Assembly (NCBI GenBank): GCA_026770585.1
Contig: MU646673.1
Coordinates: 217,834-236,271, forward strand
DNA from: Baffinella frigidus
Lineage: Eukaryota > Cryptophyceae > Cryptomonadales > Baffinellaceae
DNA length: 18,438 bases
Reading direction: 5' to 3'
This document shows positions 18,189 to 18,438 of the stretch, piece by piece. Made by a program: the position numbers and the translations under genes. Each line of letters starts with the position of its first letter. Position 1 is the first letter of the stretch. Below the pieces are notes generated by a model. It ran no database searches. It saw only the letters and a program-made list of their open reading frames with translations, and was not told the DNA's origin.

Positions 18189-18438
18189 GTAAACCCCAAA
18201 CCCTAAACCCCACACCTTCAACCTGAAACCCTAAACCCCAAACCCTAAACCCTAAACCCTAAACCCTAAACCCTAAACCCTGAACCCCAAACCCCATATT
18301 CTAAACCCCGAACCCTAAACCCTAAACACTTAACCCCACGCCCTAAACCCCAAACCCTACACCCTAAACCCCAAACCCCAAACCCCAAACCCCAAATCAC
18401 GAACCCCAAACCCCAAACCCCAAACCCCAAACCCCAAA
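18189..18438 (+). repeat. Intron 18 start: telomere-like array to window end
   Basis: CCCTAAA grades into CCCCAAA towards the end. The array continues past the window. An exon lies on its left and the gene is incomplete, so this is an intron and not a chromosome end. Confidence 0.8.

Noticed and set aside
18189-18438. Chromosome end, because the window closes in telomere-like repeats
   Set aside because: Similar tracts occur throughout the gene, the units are mixed and degenerate, and exon 18 ends at a donor that requires more exons to the right.

Overview
The window looks like nuclear DNA of a eukaryote, most likely a microalga or protist. Every coding piece is a short exon (45-102 nt) between long introns with GT...AG ends. 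No bacterial gene, rRNA, tRNA or CRISPR array is visible. Telomere-type repeats (CCCTAAA and variants CCCCAAA, CCCTCAA) are abundant inside the introns. That repeat type, with intron-rich genes, G/C-rich third codon positions and a signalling protein of this kind, fits an alveolate such as a chromerid (Chromera-like) or a relative. This assignment is an inference and is not proved by the window.

Main result: one plus-strand gene fills the window and runs off both ends. I assembled 18 exons by hand (92-155 to 18129-18188). All junctions are GT/AG, all phases agree, and they give about 424 codons without a stop. In order, they encode (1) a PTEN/voltage-sensing-phosphatase-type lipid phosphatase domain (exons 1-7) with a P-loop reading HCCTGRDRTG that is split by intron 4; (2) a PTEN-type C2 domain (exons 8-12); and (3) after a short basic linker (exon 13), a cyclic-nucleotide-binding (CNB) fold (exons 14-17), followed by an acidic tail piece (exon 18). 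A PTEN-like phosphatase-C2-CNB protein would be an unusual architecture. It suggests 3-phosphoinositide hydrolysis coupled to a nucleotide-sensing, or degenerate, CNB module. The N-terminus, which could include a voltage sensor, lies upstream of the window.

Layout: about 7% of the window is exon. The introns (roughly 0.5-3.4 kb) hold four kinds of material. First, partial, decayed or nearly intact copies of the neighbouring exon, for exons 4, 7, 8, 10, 11, 12, 13, 16 and 17. Second, telomere-like arrays, nearly always with the C-rich strand in the sense direction. Third, at least seven families of short terminal-inverted-repeat elements (MITE-like), two with target-site duplications that can be read, plus one retroposon tail with (GAA)n and a 13-bp duplication. 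Fourth, minisatellites built on GTTGAC or TTGACCAGT that end at the acceptors of exons 1, 2 and 13.

The conceptual ORFs longer than 60 codons in this window are almost all accidental. They run through repeats or follow an exon out into its intron. No second gene was found on either strand.
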